A DNA stretch of 64,000 bases from Pyrenochaeta sp. MPI-SDFR-AT-0127 (taxonomy: Eukaryota > Ascomycota > Dothideomycetes > Pleosporales > Cucurbitariaceae): NCBI GenBank assembly GCA_020747015.1, contig JAGTJM010000073.1, forward strand, positions 96,047 through 160,046, written 5' to 3'. Of this stretch, positions 11,794 through 22,593 are shown piece by piece. Made by a program: the position numbers and the translations under genes. Positions within the stretch are counted from its first letter, which is position 1. Each line of letters opens with the position of its first letter. The notes under the pieces are model-generated. The model saw only the letters and a list, made by a program, of their open reading frames with translations, searched no databases and was not told where the DNA came from.

Positions 11794-12905
11794 ATGTCGC
11801 CAGATGCGTATGACACCGACGCTTGGAAGGTGATAGTGATCATCACAGCATGCTCATTATTATCAACCGTGATTGTGGGCCTACGATTCTATGTTAGACT
11901 GGTTATCACCAGGAAATTTGGAAATGAAGAATGGGCTTTGGCTGCGGCTCTGGTATGATATCCTTACCTATTGACTACCATCATCTACTAATGTTTCACC
12001 CAGGCTACATATTTTATATCAGTATCCCTCATTCTAGTTTGTAGGCATAATTTGGATTCCTCAACATCCACAAAGCATGCTAATCAAAAACTAAGGCGTA
12101 AAATATGGCCTTGGCCAACACTTCTATACCCTCTCTACGCGGGAGAGGTCGCAATTTCTCAAGGTCAGTCTATCATCGATGTAAACCACCTTCGCTAACT
12201 TCTCTTGGCCTTGCAGTTCATGTGGATTGCGTCGACTGCTTATGGGGCTATCATCATGCTCATTAAGGCAACCTTTCTCTTACAATACCGCCGGGTGTTT
12301 CCGCTTCCAAGCTTCCAGCGTGTGTGCGACATCTTTCTTGCTTTCATCGCCGCATGGGCCCTCGCCGGGACGATTGGAGCGTTTCTCCATTGCCGGCCTC
12401 TGATAAGGAACTGGGATCCCGCAGAACCGACAGGGTGTGCCGAGCGCATCGATTTCTGGTTGTCTATGGGGATTTTGCATGTTATAAGTGACGTCTTGAT
12501 CTTCCTTTTGCCACTGCCGCTACTGAGGACACTGCCTTTACCAAAGCTCCAAAAGGGAGTTTTAATGGCAGTCTTTTCCCTAGGTTTCTTGTAAGTTCCA
12601 CTTCTCTTCCTGAATACAACTCTCAAGCTCATGACCTCTTTTTATGTAGCACATGTGCGATATCAATCATCCGTCTTACCACACTCCATGCTTCCACGTC
12701 AAGCGATGATCCAACATGGATCAATGTAAACACAGTAGTATGGTCTGTGGCTGAGGTTACTTGTGCTATCTTCTGTGCGTGCATTCCGACGCTGCGCCCA
12801 CTGCTGCGATATTCTACTGGTTGGCGAAGACATCTATACGACCCGAGCGATCTGAAAGTAGAGCAAACATCAAGAGAAGGAAACACTAGAATGTGCGAAT
12901 CATAG
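11794..12905 (+). CDS. Pth11-like/fungal rhodopsin-domain membrane receptor
   Basis: Five exons, 11794-11952, 12004-12040, 12096-12163, 12217-12590 and 12650-12905, give 297 residues; one exon is only 37 nt. The start MSPDAYDTDAWKVIVIITACS precedes the first membrane helix. The signature VGLRFYVRLVITRKFGNEEWALAAAL, then YGLGQHFYTLS, MWIASTAYGAIIMLIKATFLLQYRRVF and SMGILHVISDVLIFLLPLPLL, is the seven-helix fungal rhodopsin-domain (Pth11/SAT4-type) family. Such proteins are plasma-membrane receptors, some required for surface sensing in plant pathogens. There is no N-terminal CFEM domain and the cytosolic tail is short (about 35 residues), so it is at the small end of the family. The upstream in-frame region lacks an ATG, which supports the chosen start. 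Ligand is unknown. Confidence 0.85.
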
Positions 12906-14035
12906 AGTACTCAATTTTGCCTAGCGCCATGAACAATTCGGCTCCAGTAGCTGGCACAACCTTTTCCAAAGCCTCCTTTTGCCCCAGGGCAGCGACCAAC
13001 TGCAGCGCTCCCTTTCATACGCTGGATCGCAAGCCGCTTGCAGAATCGACGGAAATACTTTGGCCAAAAGAATTCGGTCCTACTTCTCTGACGCTTGAGG
13101 AGACAACCCTCGCTTGAACTGAGGCGCTGGGCTTGTCTAGAGTAAGCATTCGCGAAGAGAATTGTCTACGTCTCGATGCACGTCTCACACCAACCTAGTC
13201 GAGGCGTGCATGATGGTGTTACATGGGATTGCATACAAAATTTTACCAAGTAGAACACTATTGAAGCCGCATACTTCGACTCGAATTGGTAAAACTTCCA
13301 CTATGTGCGCCATTAAGCGAAGACTTCCTGCAACAGGGTGCACCAACATGGTTGGGCATGAAGGATGAAGGAGGAACTGTTGCATACTCTCGCTAGCCAC
13401 ATTGAGCACTTCCCGAGGCCTTAATGCACGAAGGTCGCATTTTGCCAATAGTTACAAGGCATGCCGAACTAAAGCGGGAAGATATCAACAAGGGTAGCTA
13501 TATATCCAAAGCCATCTTATAAAGAAGCTATTAGGACGAATCTTGTTATAGAATTATTGAACTAAGTTCCCGAAAACGCCCCGTCGCAGACCCCCTACTA
13601 TTTTTTAGTGAGGTTAGTTCTACGAAACCTGTAATTGGAGATGTTTCCCTTTCTACACCTGAGATGCTTTCATGGTCAGAGTAGGCACGTTAATCACGTG
13701 CACGGAATGGGAATAGACATTCGATTTCATAAACTTGATCCCGGAGTATAATCATTGTGAAGATGAGGATCAAGTTCGTCCCGTGCGATGAACCGGATTG
13801 GTGGCGATACTGGCTCTTGGCCAATTGACCGAGTATTTGCTTTCGCCTCTAGCGCTTACAAAACCTGGGGACCGTACAAGGAAATCCCGACCAATACAGG
13901 TTGCCCAACAGTGGGCAGTACCATACATATATGAGCCCAAAAAATGGCAGAGCCATTACTAGTGTTACAAACTAAAGTCGCTGAAAGGCCCAACTTAACC
14001 GATGTTAAAGTAATAGACAGTCACACAGGTGTGTG
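12906..14035. other. Intergenic, no gene seen
   Basis: About 1.1 kb between convergent genes. Small frames only; none is supported by motif or splice structure. Confidence 0.45.
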
Positions 14036-15069
14036 TCATATGCAGTCATCACAAACAAATGGTTCCTCGCCTCTCTTCATGCGCCACTGATTCGTCGCCT
14101 CTAACACTTCCGGCAGCCCCTGAAATAACCACATCCATTTCCTCAGAAACCCTTCCGACATCTCCCACCCTGTGATGCTCCAAGGCGGCGACCAAGCAAC
14201 GATGCCGCGGCGCTCGATCTCGTCGTCGGGAAAGCCCTCGTACAGCCCTCCGATGCAATCGGCCCACAGCTCGTCCTCGTCGAAGGTGCCGGCAGCCCGG
14301 ATCAGGCGATCTCGTCCCTCGGCATGCGGGAATAGGTCTATCCAGTCGCCGTGTGGTACTGTCTGTTGAAGGGTAGTAGGCAGAAGTGTCGAAGGGAGTT
14401 GTTCGGGATTGGTAGGGTAGGGGATGATGTGGAAGACTTCCTCATCACATTCGAGCGGCGTAACGAGGATGCCGGAGATTAGAGTACGATTTATGGCCAG
14501 GGCGCGGAGGGCGTTGAACTGGAGGAGTGTGATAAGGTGGTCTGGGCAGAGGGGGAAGATAAGCTTTGCCCGCTCCCTTCCAGGCTTAACTGCTAGCAAG
14601 GGATTTCTCGCGTTATACTTCATACGAGATGCTGGGACAACGGAGATGGATTGCTGCTCAATGTCCCAGCATTCCACCAGCGCTTTCGATTTGGTCAGTG
14701 TTCCAGTTGTGGCATTGGATGATTCGGCTTCCTTTGCTAGGGCTTTGCGTTTTCCTGCTCGCTTGTTAAATCCGACAGCTGGGTACCCCGTGGTCAAACT
14801 GGTTGTGACTCCTGAGCTGTACTTTGAAAAAAAATCAGGGCCCTGCTTACGGTAAGCCCTCGTGTTAAGTCTAGTTTGAGCCCTTCTGCGTGCTACGGAA
14901 TCCTTGGTTCCAGTCCAGTCGTCGTCCTTGCTTATCGCCTGTGTGCGCTAGGTAAATGATGCCAACTTGATGATTTGGCCGCCGTGGTACGTACCTCGGC
15001 CAATTGTGGCATCGACGCGAGTGGGAAACGTGGCGCCATTACCTTTGCAGGCTGATATGTACTGAACAT
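14036..15069 (-). CDS. DUF3425 bZIP-like transcription factor with altered basic region
   Basis: Two exons, 15069-14995 and 14938-14036, joined across a GTACGT..CAG intron, encode 325 residues. Residues 39-57 read SVARRRAQTRLNTRAYRKQ, the basic region of the fungal bZIP/DUF3425 family, whose usual form is RRRAQNRLNQRAYRKR. The C-terminal 200 residues contain the DUF3425 domain, including LLQFNALRALAINRTLISG, YPTNPEQLPSTLLPT and the terminal WSPPWSITGWEMSEGFLRKW. The protein should be a nuclear DNA-binding regulator. Two things are odd: the DNA-contacting Asn of the bZIP signature is Thr (residue 47), and no leucine heptads follow the basic region, so a classical zipper is missing. The coding frame is intact, so a different DNA specificity is possible. 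The nearest tailoring gene is the SDR at 15757, divergently transcribed. Confidence 0.83.
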
Positions 15070-15756
15070 GATGCTAGTGGGCGTTGGAGTTGCAGCGATG
15101 ATGAACTCAGTGATGCAAGATTCTTCAGGGCTAAGGCGGGCTATGCAGCCTGCTTACATTGATGAGTCTGACGCTCGGGAATGGAGGAATTGATATGCCC
15201 ACCTTCCTGCAGCTGGGGCGCTGACGGGCAGGGATTATTGAAATGACACCATGTTATTGGACACTATTGTAGGGTCTACCTAAACGAGTCTAGTGTCATG
15301 CAACCTGCTCACACCACGCATGATGATCACGAGTTCTAGCATCACACACGCAACACTTTATTGACGAAGGCAACAGAATGGCTATCCAAGATGATGAATT
15401 TGGACAGAGCTAAAGTGGACAGTGAGGCGCACGCTTCATGCACCTGGCTCACCTGCTCACTCGGCATTCTACTATTGGTACATCTCTCCAATACACCCAG
15501 GTTGATAGTGACGTGAATGGTCCAAGGGTCATGCAACTTGCTCACAATATGCGATACTCGCAATAATGTCCAAGATACCGACATTTCGGACATTTTTCAA
15601 TCAAACAATATTAAGGCGCATCCACAGCTTAAATTTGACGCCCTTTCCGTAGTGTGGACAATAGATCGTCAAAAGCAGAAAGCTCATCCAAGGCATTAAA
15701 TTAGCTTTCATTCTATACTAAATCTTCACCTATTGACTCAAATACTCGTTTTGAAG
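15070..15756. other. Shared divergent promoter region; short direct repeat
   Basis: The region lies between two divergently transcribed genes (bZIP-like factor and SDR), so it may act as a shared promoter. The segment GTCATGCAACcTGCTCACA occurs near 15297 and again, with one change, near 15528. No coding feature is seen. Confidence 0.4.
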
Positions 15757-16802
15757 ATGCCTTTCCATCCCAATCATCTTCCTAGTCTCAAAGACAAAGT
15801 ATTCATAGTCACAGGGGGGAATTCTGGCATGTATATATCCCCTTCCATCTCATCACGAAGCCCAAATCACTAATCTGAACAAACCACAGCGGATTCTGCA
15901 CTGTAGCAAATCTATCAGAACACGGTGCCCACGTTTATATGTGCACCAGAAGCCCACAGAAGGGCACAGAAGCTATCGCCAACATTAGGAAAATGCATCC
16001 CTCAGCCAATATCGACCTCCTTCAAATGGACCTCATGGATCTCTCAAGTGTCGTCGCGGCCGTCGAACAATTTCTCACGCTCGAAACAGCCTTACATGGG
16101 CTGGTTAATAATGCAGGCATCATGGCGACACCCTTCGAAATGACCAAAGATGGCCACGAGGCCCAGTGGCAGACTAACTACCTCGCGCACTGGGTTTTGA
16201 CGGAGAATCTGCTTCCTCTTCTATTGCGAACCTCTAAGGCGCTCCCTCCTGGCGGTGTACGCATCGTCAATCTCACTTCATCCGGCCACTTGGGAGCACC
16301 CAAGTGTGGCATCAACTTCAAGGATTTGTCGCTTAAAGATAGCAGCCCATGGACGCGGTATGGGCAAAGCAAACTCGCCAACATCTTGCACACCCAAATG
16401 CTGCACAAGGCGTACGGCCCCAGTTCTCTCAGCGCACGAAATGGGGTAGGGGAAATCTGGGTATCATCTGTGCACCCAGGTCTGGTTGAGACAAACCTCG
16501 CCACATCGGTTAGTGAGTCCGGGTCAGGCATGATGAGTGTTTTCTCAGTTTTACGCATATTTGGATTGATGTGGTCTGCCGACAAGGGTTCTTGGAGCAG
16601 TTTGTTCTGTGCGGCGAGTCCGGATATGAAGGCCGAGGACAGCGGGACTTACTCAGAAATATTCCGGCGATTTGGGGAGCCAAAGTGGCTGAGCAGTGCG
16701 GCGAAGGATGAGAGTCTTGCAGAGAGGTTAGAGGAGTGGACCAGAGAGGCCATAAGGAAGGAAGTAATTTGGGTAGCGAAAGCAGGCTCTAGGGGCTGCT
16801 AG
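15757..16802 (+). CDS. Short-chain dehydrogenase/reductase (WWOX/retinol dehydrogenase-like)
   Basis: Two exons, 15757-15830 and 15890-16802, encode 328 residues. The intron (GTATAT..CAG) splits the glycine-rich cofactor motif: exon 1 ends VFIVTGGNSG and exon 2 starts IGFCTVANL, restoring T-G-G-N-S-G-I-G at residues 19-26. Further SDR landmarks are LVNNAGIM (NNAG), the serine in NLTSSG and the catalytic YGQSK (Y-x3-K). The family reduces or oxidises hydroxyl/keto groups with NAD(P)(H). This subgroup resembles the fungal WW-domain-oxidoreductase/retinol-dehydrogenase-like enzymes, whose substrates are mostly unknown. All catalytic residues are present and there is no signal peptide. It could act in lipid or secondary metabolism; nothing nearby settles that. 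Confidence 0.9.
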
Positions 16803-17539
16803 ATAGGTTGATCTAAAGATTTATCAAACGCTACGTTACATAGTTTTAAGTAGTGCTGAGTAGCTATTGATTGAAGTGTCGTACTCTATGTTACTTTTAA
16901 CATGTTATTACAAGATAGTGAATTCAATTGGACATAGTAGAGTAAGGGTGAGCTCGATCGTATTCTGCGCGACCACAATAGCTATGCAAGAAACTACAAC
17001 TACTGGTATGTAGACATAGCAAAGCGGTGCGGCATAGAGCGAGCACTTATCCTCCCCTCTTATCTTTTGCATCTGTGAAAAGCCATACGCGTCTTCCAAG
17101 ACTTTAATATAAAAGCACAAAACAGATTTCGACCCTGGAATTAAGATATTCTTTCAGATTTACCAAATAAATGTAATAGTCAATGCGTTATCAGCCGACT
17201 GATTTGGAGAGCTACAACCAAAACGTAGTCTGCGGGTATAAACAAGCTTGATCAATTAAATTGCAATTTCACGCACGCGGCTAAGCGAAGAAAATATGTA
17301 ATTGGAATTTAGTGTTTTCATACACTTAGAAATAAACTCCAATATCTCAGAAGCCATGTTCGCACATGGAAGCATTGGTCTCATTTTCCATTTTCTAAGA
17401 AAATTGATAGCCGACTCTTCCTTTTGTTTCGCGATCAAACGAGTTTCCAAAGGTCGATACTTCCTCACCCAGGTACAATCCCCCTCACCATATTTTACCA
17501 ATTCAATTGGATACTAAGTTCGTATGCATCTCTCGGCAT
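16803..17539. other. AT-rich intergenic, no gene seen
   Basis: Space between convergent genes. Two short frames (16908-17120 and 17256-17501) have no motif. Confidence 0.4.
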
Positions 17540-17818
17540 TTAAGGGTCGTTGCATCTCACACTCTTGATTGGCTTGCGGCTTGCTAGAGCAAGGCATTTA
17601 TTCTGGGATGGAGTTGTATAGCCATCGCCTCTGCAATCTGGCCCACTAAAGAAGGACATTATGCATCCTCTGTCACTCTGATATGTAAGATCGGTGCCAG
17701 GGTCGTAAAAGTGGCATTGGTTGTTTCTCAAGTTTGCCCAGTTGGTGCCGTCGCAATCTTGCACGACAAAGGCAGCTGCGCTGCTCGCGAGGAGAAGGAT
17801 GATAGCAGAGCATTGCAT
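17540..17818 (-). CDS. Small secreted cysteine-rich protein
   Basis: A single exon gives 92 residues from the ATG at 17818 (an in-frame ATG at 17863 would add 15). From MQCSAIILLLASSAAAFVV the N-terminus is a good signal peptide with likely cleavage after the Ala-rich stretch, which is why I prefer the second ATG. The mature part of about 75 residues has six cysteines (in QDCDG, NQCHF, RGCIM, PDCRG, NKCLA, VRCND), an even number compatible with three disulfides. I do not recognise the family. Size, secretion and cysteine content make it a candidate apoplastic effector or antimicrobial protein, which is inference only. A TATAAAAG box lies at 17945-17938, about 120 bases upstream. Confidence 0.72.
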   Translation of the reverse strand: MQCSAIILLLASSAAAFVVQDCDGTNWANLRNNQCHFYDPGTDLTYQSDRGCIMSFFSGPDCRGDGYTTPSQNKCLALASRKPIKSVRCNDP

Positions 17819-17937
17819 GATGCTATCGTTGCTGAGGTAGCAAAAGACAGCATTGGATTTCATGGTAGGTTTTGAAGTGAGCTGGCTGTCAGAATGGTGA
17901 GTGTGCCGATACTTCTATTGTGACGCCGCTGCAACTT

Positions 17938-17945
17938 CTTTTATA
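17938..17945 (-). promoter_or_regulatory. TATA box of the small secreted protein gene
   Basis: TATAAAAG on the minus strand, about 75-120 bases upstream of the two candidate start codons, in an otherwise GC-mixed region. Confidence 0.55.
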
Positions 17946-18673
17946 TTCTAAATTCTCTCAGGCGTCCTATGCTCGTTGTTAGCAGCGGCATCATATTCAG
18001 CCGTTTGATGATAGAAAATGCTCTTGTAATGGGTTATAGCTGTCTACAGAATTTCGTGCCTAGTTAAAAGAGTGGCTAAGCCTGCATCCACGGTCCTAGC
18101 ACATCGTTGCAGAAGAACGACTTCTCCTTTTACCGTTATCACATCCGTATACAGAGCTTATATACGCCCTACTGCATGCATACGACTTTCCATATATTGT
18201 ATCTTACATCCATTGGTTATGTTAGGCTCAATACGGTAATATCCTGGGCTTACAATAAGCCTAAACGCAAAAGGAGAGACTTCACGCTAGCAGGCCATAT
18301 TATTGATCCACTTCTTCAGAAAACACATAAAGTATGGTAAATTTTTGGTTCATCATGGTGAAGGCAACTAAAACTTCGTCTTATAAGGGAAAACAGTTAG
18401 CGGAGTAAGACGAATTTATATCTTATATGATATAAGCCTAGCATCTCATTGAGAAGTCTCCTACGTAGTCTCATCTCTTGATGCTATGCTATGTCATGAA
18501 GAGGTTGCTAAAGGGAGGATCAGTGATGCAATCAACACTATCCACTTGACTCCTAGAAACTCTACCCAATTCATCATTGCATGTCGGCATGACAGTGCAA
18601 TCTCTCACTTTGTGATAAGATTAGCATAGCCGAGTCGCGAAAGCCTGGAAGGTACTTCGACGGAGGCGCAAAA
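17946..18673. other. Intergenic, no gene seen
   Basis: Upstream region of the small secreted-protein gene. A 77-codon plus-strand frame (18107-18340) has no supporting feature. Confidence 0.4.
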
Positions 18674-19738
18674 CTAGAATTGTGCGCAATACTTTATCAG
18701 ACGGAACAACTGCCCTAACATCTTTCCATTCGCAGGCATGTCGTCATGCTCGCATCCATCTCTGTCGAAGTGCACCTCATGTATGTAAACGCGAGCTCCA
18801 AGAGTGTTCCAGCCTCTAGTACCGAAGGGCAAGTCACTTATAGGATCGAATATCTTTCTGAATGAACTAGTGTCCTTCCATTGCGGGATGAAGCAGCTTA
18901 GCCCTGGCAACCATTCGTCGAAAAGATGAGCGTAGTCCCATTGTCTGAGGATTTTTCGTACGCAACAACCTGAGATCGCCGCTCGTTTGCCTCTCAGGGA
19001 TATCTGATGCGAGAGAGTGCACACTAGAAGCCTCGATTGAGTCGTCCCTTGACCTGGAAAAGCAGCCAGGCGAGCTTTCTGTATAGCTGCCCGTGGCAAC
19101 GGTGACATATGGACGTCGATAAGTCTGCATCATGCAGATATCTCTTCACTCCCGGTCTTGAAGATAGTCCAAATTGCCGCAAAAGCTGCGAATCCACAGG
19201 TATTTACTACAAAGGCGTTCCGTAAATTTGAAGAAATCCGGGGCGTCTCTGGCAGGGAAGACAGCTTAAGTCTATCTGTGAGATCATCTATGAACCTTTT
19301 TGTTACTATCAACTATATGTGTTCGCCAAGAGGAAGAGATATTAGGTCCATATTTGAGCGCCCATCAATTTGCGCGATTGCTGGTACTTGTGAGAATGCC
19401 ATAGTTGCAGCTCTGGCGGAAATGATTTACTTCGGGCGCAGTGTTCTCCTGCAAAGCACTTTCAAACAAAGATTGTCTGCAAAATTCGAGAGCCATAATT
19501 ATAAAGCGGCCTTATTCCGTTTCTAGTCTCTCACTCCTGGCGGCCGAAAGATGTCCCGTATGCTCTCAAGCAAGAAGGCGGCGTTCGCGTTCCGTGGTTT
19601 GGGAACAAAATTATATCCACCTGTGGGCAAATACGATGCAATCTCGGACGCCACAGTAGGCTCCTCATGAACACCCCGCATTCGAATTATGCAGCTAGTC
19701 CACCAACTGTTGTAGCACACCAAAGCTGTTTGTCGCAT
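18674..19738 (-). pseudogene. Probable decayed gene of unknown family
   Basis: The minus strand holds several protein-like stretches in different frames, in the same direction. They are PTGGYNFVPKPRNANAAFLL (in 19738-19523), IDDLTDRLKLSSLPETPRIS followed by a hydrophobic helix NTCGFAAFAAIWTIF (19312-19130), and DEWLPGLSCFIPQWKDTSSF plus GARVYIHEVHFDRDGCEHDD (in 19108-18674). Stops and frame changes separate them and no set of plausible introns joins them all. I read this as the remains of one gene, possibly a membrane protein, whose family I cannot name. It could alternatively be chance open frames; confidence is low. Confidence 0.3.
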
Positions 19739-20250
19739 CTTGCCCCAATTGTGTCTAGTTTAGCGAGACTTCCGCGATCCTCGGTGTTCAGCCGCACTGG
19801 ACCTAAGAATGGAGGGGTATGCATAATAGTGAGCCAACCGCGTCCTAAGATGAACGGATTTGTATCGCCAGAATCACCAGAAATCGAGCATGGTTTCGTT
19901 AACGCTTCTGCTCATCGCCTTGGTGAGCATCGTGGCTGTAAGCTCGAAGCCTACGCTTGCGGTTGTCCTTAAGAAGCGTTTCGATTGTGGGAAGATCAAG
20001 GGGGCGCTTAGCGCCCTTTAAAAGCTCGGAGGACCGGCGACCACATTCTGCAGCTCCTATCTTAAAATCCCCTCAACAGCATCAGAGATAACCACGACCA
20101 CTCCAATAGTATAAGTAACATACTCTAATAGGTTCTCACGTACTAATAAGCGACAGTACGAAGGTCACTTCTGTGAAGACCATTACTAGTACGAGGACAG
20201 CATGCCCTGTTACGAAATCATAAAATCGTCGGAAGGAGATTCAATTCGCA
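19739..20250. other. No supported gene; short hairpin
   Basis: Contains a perfect short palindrome GGGCGCTTAGCGCCC at about 20008-20022. The 3' part may contain an unresolved upstream exon or signal peptide region of the Cys-rich gene that follows; the possible start at 20201 is in the wrong frame for it. Confidence 0.3.
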
Positions 20251-20801
20251 GAGCCTGCCGCCGAAGATTTAAAGAGGCATGAGGATGTGCCACCTCTGCT
20301 TAGGGCTTTTACGGCAGCTAAAGTGTCCGAGGCATGCAGCTATCTCAGTATCAAGCCAAAGGTTACGACTACGTTTACAGTCACCGCCCCTAGATCAGTA
20401 AGCTATGCACCCTATTCTTACTTACTCTGTCCGGTCACTAAATAAATCAGACCAAGAAGGTCGTCTCCACGACAACCAAGTGCGTTGTCGGTCAGGGTAT
20501 CTGCATTACTACTAACGGAGATTGCTCGCCAACACGACGAAACGAGCACTGCTGCTCTGGATTTTGCCAGACCTATCCAGTTAAAGTTGTCTCTACATGC
20601 GATCTTTCATGCGACGCGAATGACAGCCCTTGCCCCTTTTCACTTGAATCCCCAATCCCTCACAATTGTTGTAGCGGTTACTGTGATGCCCCAATGGATG
20701 ACGGCCCTTTTGGGAGCTGCCAATCTATTTTATTATCGTGCGGTATATCTGATAGTACACGTTTTAGGCTTGCGGCTCGTATGGACATAAAGCTAGACTA
20801 A
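20251..20801 (+). CDS. Cys-rich secreted-type protein with two CC-SG-[FY]-C modules, 5' end unresolved
   Basis: Two exons in one frame, 20251-20397 and 20451-20801, are joined in phase 0 by a GTAAGC..CAG intron. The first exon contains ACSYLSIKPKVTTTFTVTAP, a Thr-rich linker motif common in fungal secreted proteins. The second encodes two similar modules: C-V-V-G-Q-G-I-C..CCSGFC..C and C-D-L-S-C..CCSGYC..C, together 14 cysteines, a knottin-like pattern. I do not know its function; secretion and binding to a wall or host component are inference. No start codon or signal peptide is present in this frame, because a stop lies at about 20221. An upstream exon is therefore missing from my model, or the gene is 5'-truncated. 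Confidence 0.55.
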
Positions 20802-21397
20802 ACGTAACCCATACTCAGTGCCCCTACGTAGCTAAAATTATTACTTTCAACTATTGTTAGATATTACGTCTTGAAAGAATTATGGTATTATCTTTTGGTC
20901 TGCATTATAGATAAATGATCATACACTAGGTATCATAACCCGAGGATCATGCAGGTATCCAAACGACTAAGTGTTTGGGGTGTAGCTACCTTAATACAAG
21001 AAGCCAGCTTGTGTAACTATTGTTCGTATGTGTTTGGCCTACACAAAGAAGCCTGCGATATCTCTACTTCCACCAACCAAGGTTAAGGGTTCTATCAGCA
21101 TCGCTGCGCCAATCTAGACAGGCGATGATGTTTCCATGCCACTGTGAGAAAGATGTAGGATTAAAAAATGTATTTGAAGCCAGATTCTTCAGCAAGAGAA
21201 TGCACGCGTTCAATGCATGAGAAGGAGTAAGCCATAGGAACCATGAGCAATGCGTATGACCGCATTGCGCACATACAGCAAGTACTGCCTCATAACTATG
21301 ATTGGAGCTAGGATCTCATGAAGATACTGCTAAATACATGTTTAATACATTATACCGTCCAAAGATAGGTAATTAAGATTGTAAATTGAATCATCGT
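20802..21397. other. Intergenic between convergent genes
   Basis: AT-leaning sequence between the 3' ends of two Cys-rich genes. No coding or RNA feature recognised. Confidence 0.45.
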
Positions 21398-22593
21398 CTA
21401 ACAACATTGGCCATTCGAGGTATCTCCAGTAGGGAAAAAACAACACTGTGTACAGCAGTTGGTGAAATTATTAATCGTGCATGCTTGGTTGCTCGGTACA
21501 CATTGCTGGCAAATGTTGTTAAAGCAGCCTAGTAAGCTATCGCAGCAGCCAAGCCCAGCTGAACAAGTTGCTATATCAATGTAAGCGTGAATCAACATCA
21601 ATGGTGACGGGAATACATACTACCGCTGGCCGCGCAGGTTGGAGTTGAGATGGCCGATGATGTAGTTGAGGATGAAACAATGGAGCTTGACTCAATAGTG
21701 GATGATGGTATGCTGGATGAAGCAGAAGACTCGACGGATGAAGATGCGGGTGCCGACGAAGTTGACGACAAGCTAGCTGAGGATGACACTGTAGACGATA
21801 TGCTTGACGAGCTTTGAGAGTAGCTTGATGAGGAGGATGATGAAGAAGGCGAAGAAGAGGACGAGGACGAGGATGAGAAGGAGGCAGAGGAAGATGTCGC
21901 TTTCACTGTCGAGGATGCCTTGTCGTTACATTGTCCGAAGCCCGCCTGGCAGCCGGTTCCACAGTAAGCGTTAGTCTTGCCACAGTAGCTGTATTGACTG
22001 CAACAGTTGCCCCACTGAGAACCCTGGCATGTGAACCCAAAGCCGGTACCGCATCGACTGTTTGGCGAAACTTTAAGAGAAGCGCTCGCTGTGGGTGCTG
22101 TGGACGTAGTTGAAGAGGCCGCTCGATGAGTGGTCGAAGAAGATGCCTGAGATGGGCTTGAACCGCTGCATAGTCCAAAGTTTGACTGGCACCCGTTGGC
22201 ACAATAGCCACTTGTTGAACCACAGTAGCCATATTGCGAGCAACAATCTCCATATTTCGATCCAGCACATGTCTATCCTTTGCTGCCACCGCATCTTGCG
22301 TCTGGGCTTACTGTCTTCCCAGACGAGCCGCATGTGCCAAAGCCGGATTGACAGCCAGTCCCGCAGTAAGCGCTCGTGGAACCACTATTAGCGCCTTAGT
22401 ACTGCATTCTTAAATGCTTGATTGCTCAAGATATTACTTACCAGTACCCATAGGACGAACAACATGAACCAAATGCAGAGCCAGAGCAAGTAAGTCCTAC
22501 ACTGGGCCCACACTTCCCGCTGGAGGAAGTCTCCAGACCAAATGATACGCCCACGAAGAGCAAGAATGCCCCAAAGATGAAGTTAAGCTGCAT
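21398..22593 (-). pseudogene. Chitin-binding (three CBM18 modules) secreted protein, interrupted by in-frame TAG
   Basis: Three exons, 22593-22442, 22384-21624 and 21570-21398, give 361 codons. A signal peptide (MQLNFIFGAFLLFVGVSFG) is followed by three hevein-type CBM18 modules, each ending CCSxYxYCG..YC..GCQ..FG..C. Next come a long Ser-rich linker and a C-terminal Cys-rich domain with six CC or CxxC groups. CBM18 binds chitin and such secreted proteins can shield fungal walls. Codon 88 (22275-22273), inside module 2, is TAG where the family has a polar residue. CAG to TAG is a CpA-to-TpA change, as RIP produces. A second reading is that a 44-nt segment from a GTAAGC at about 22316 to that TAG is an intron in phase 0. 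Splicing it would restore the frame but remove the first Cys of module 2, and no branch site is visible. I favour a recent loss of function. Confidence 0.75.

Noticed and set aside
21640..21900. Apparent microsatellite of TCC/TCA triplets on the minus strand
   Set aside because: It is explained by the Ser-rich linker of the CBM18 protein, read in frame.
21903..22289. Open frame overlapping the CBM18 gene in another frame
   Set aside because: It is a shadow of the repetitive Cys-coding sequence; the CBM18 frame has family motifs throughout.
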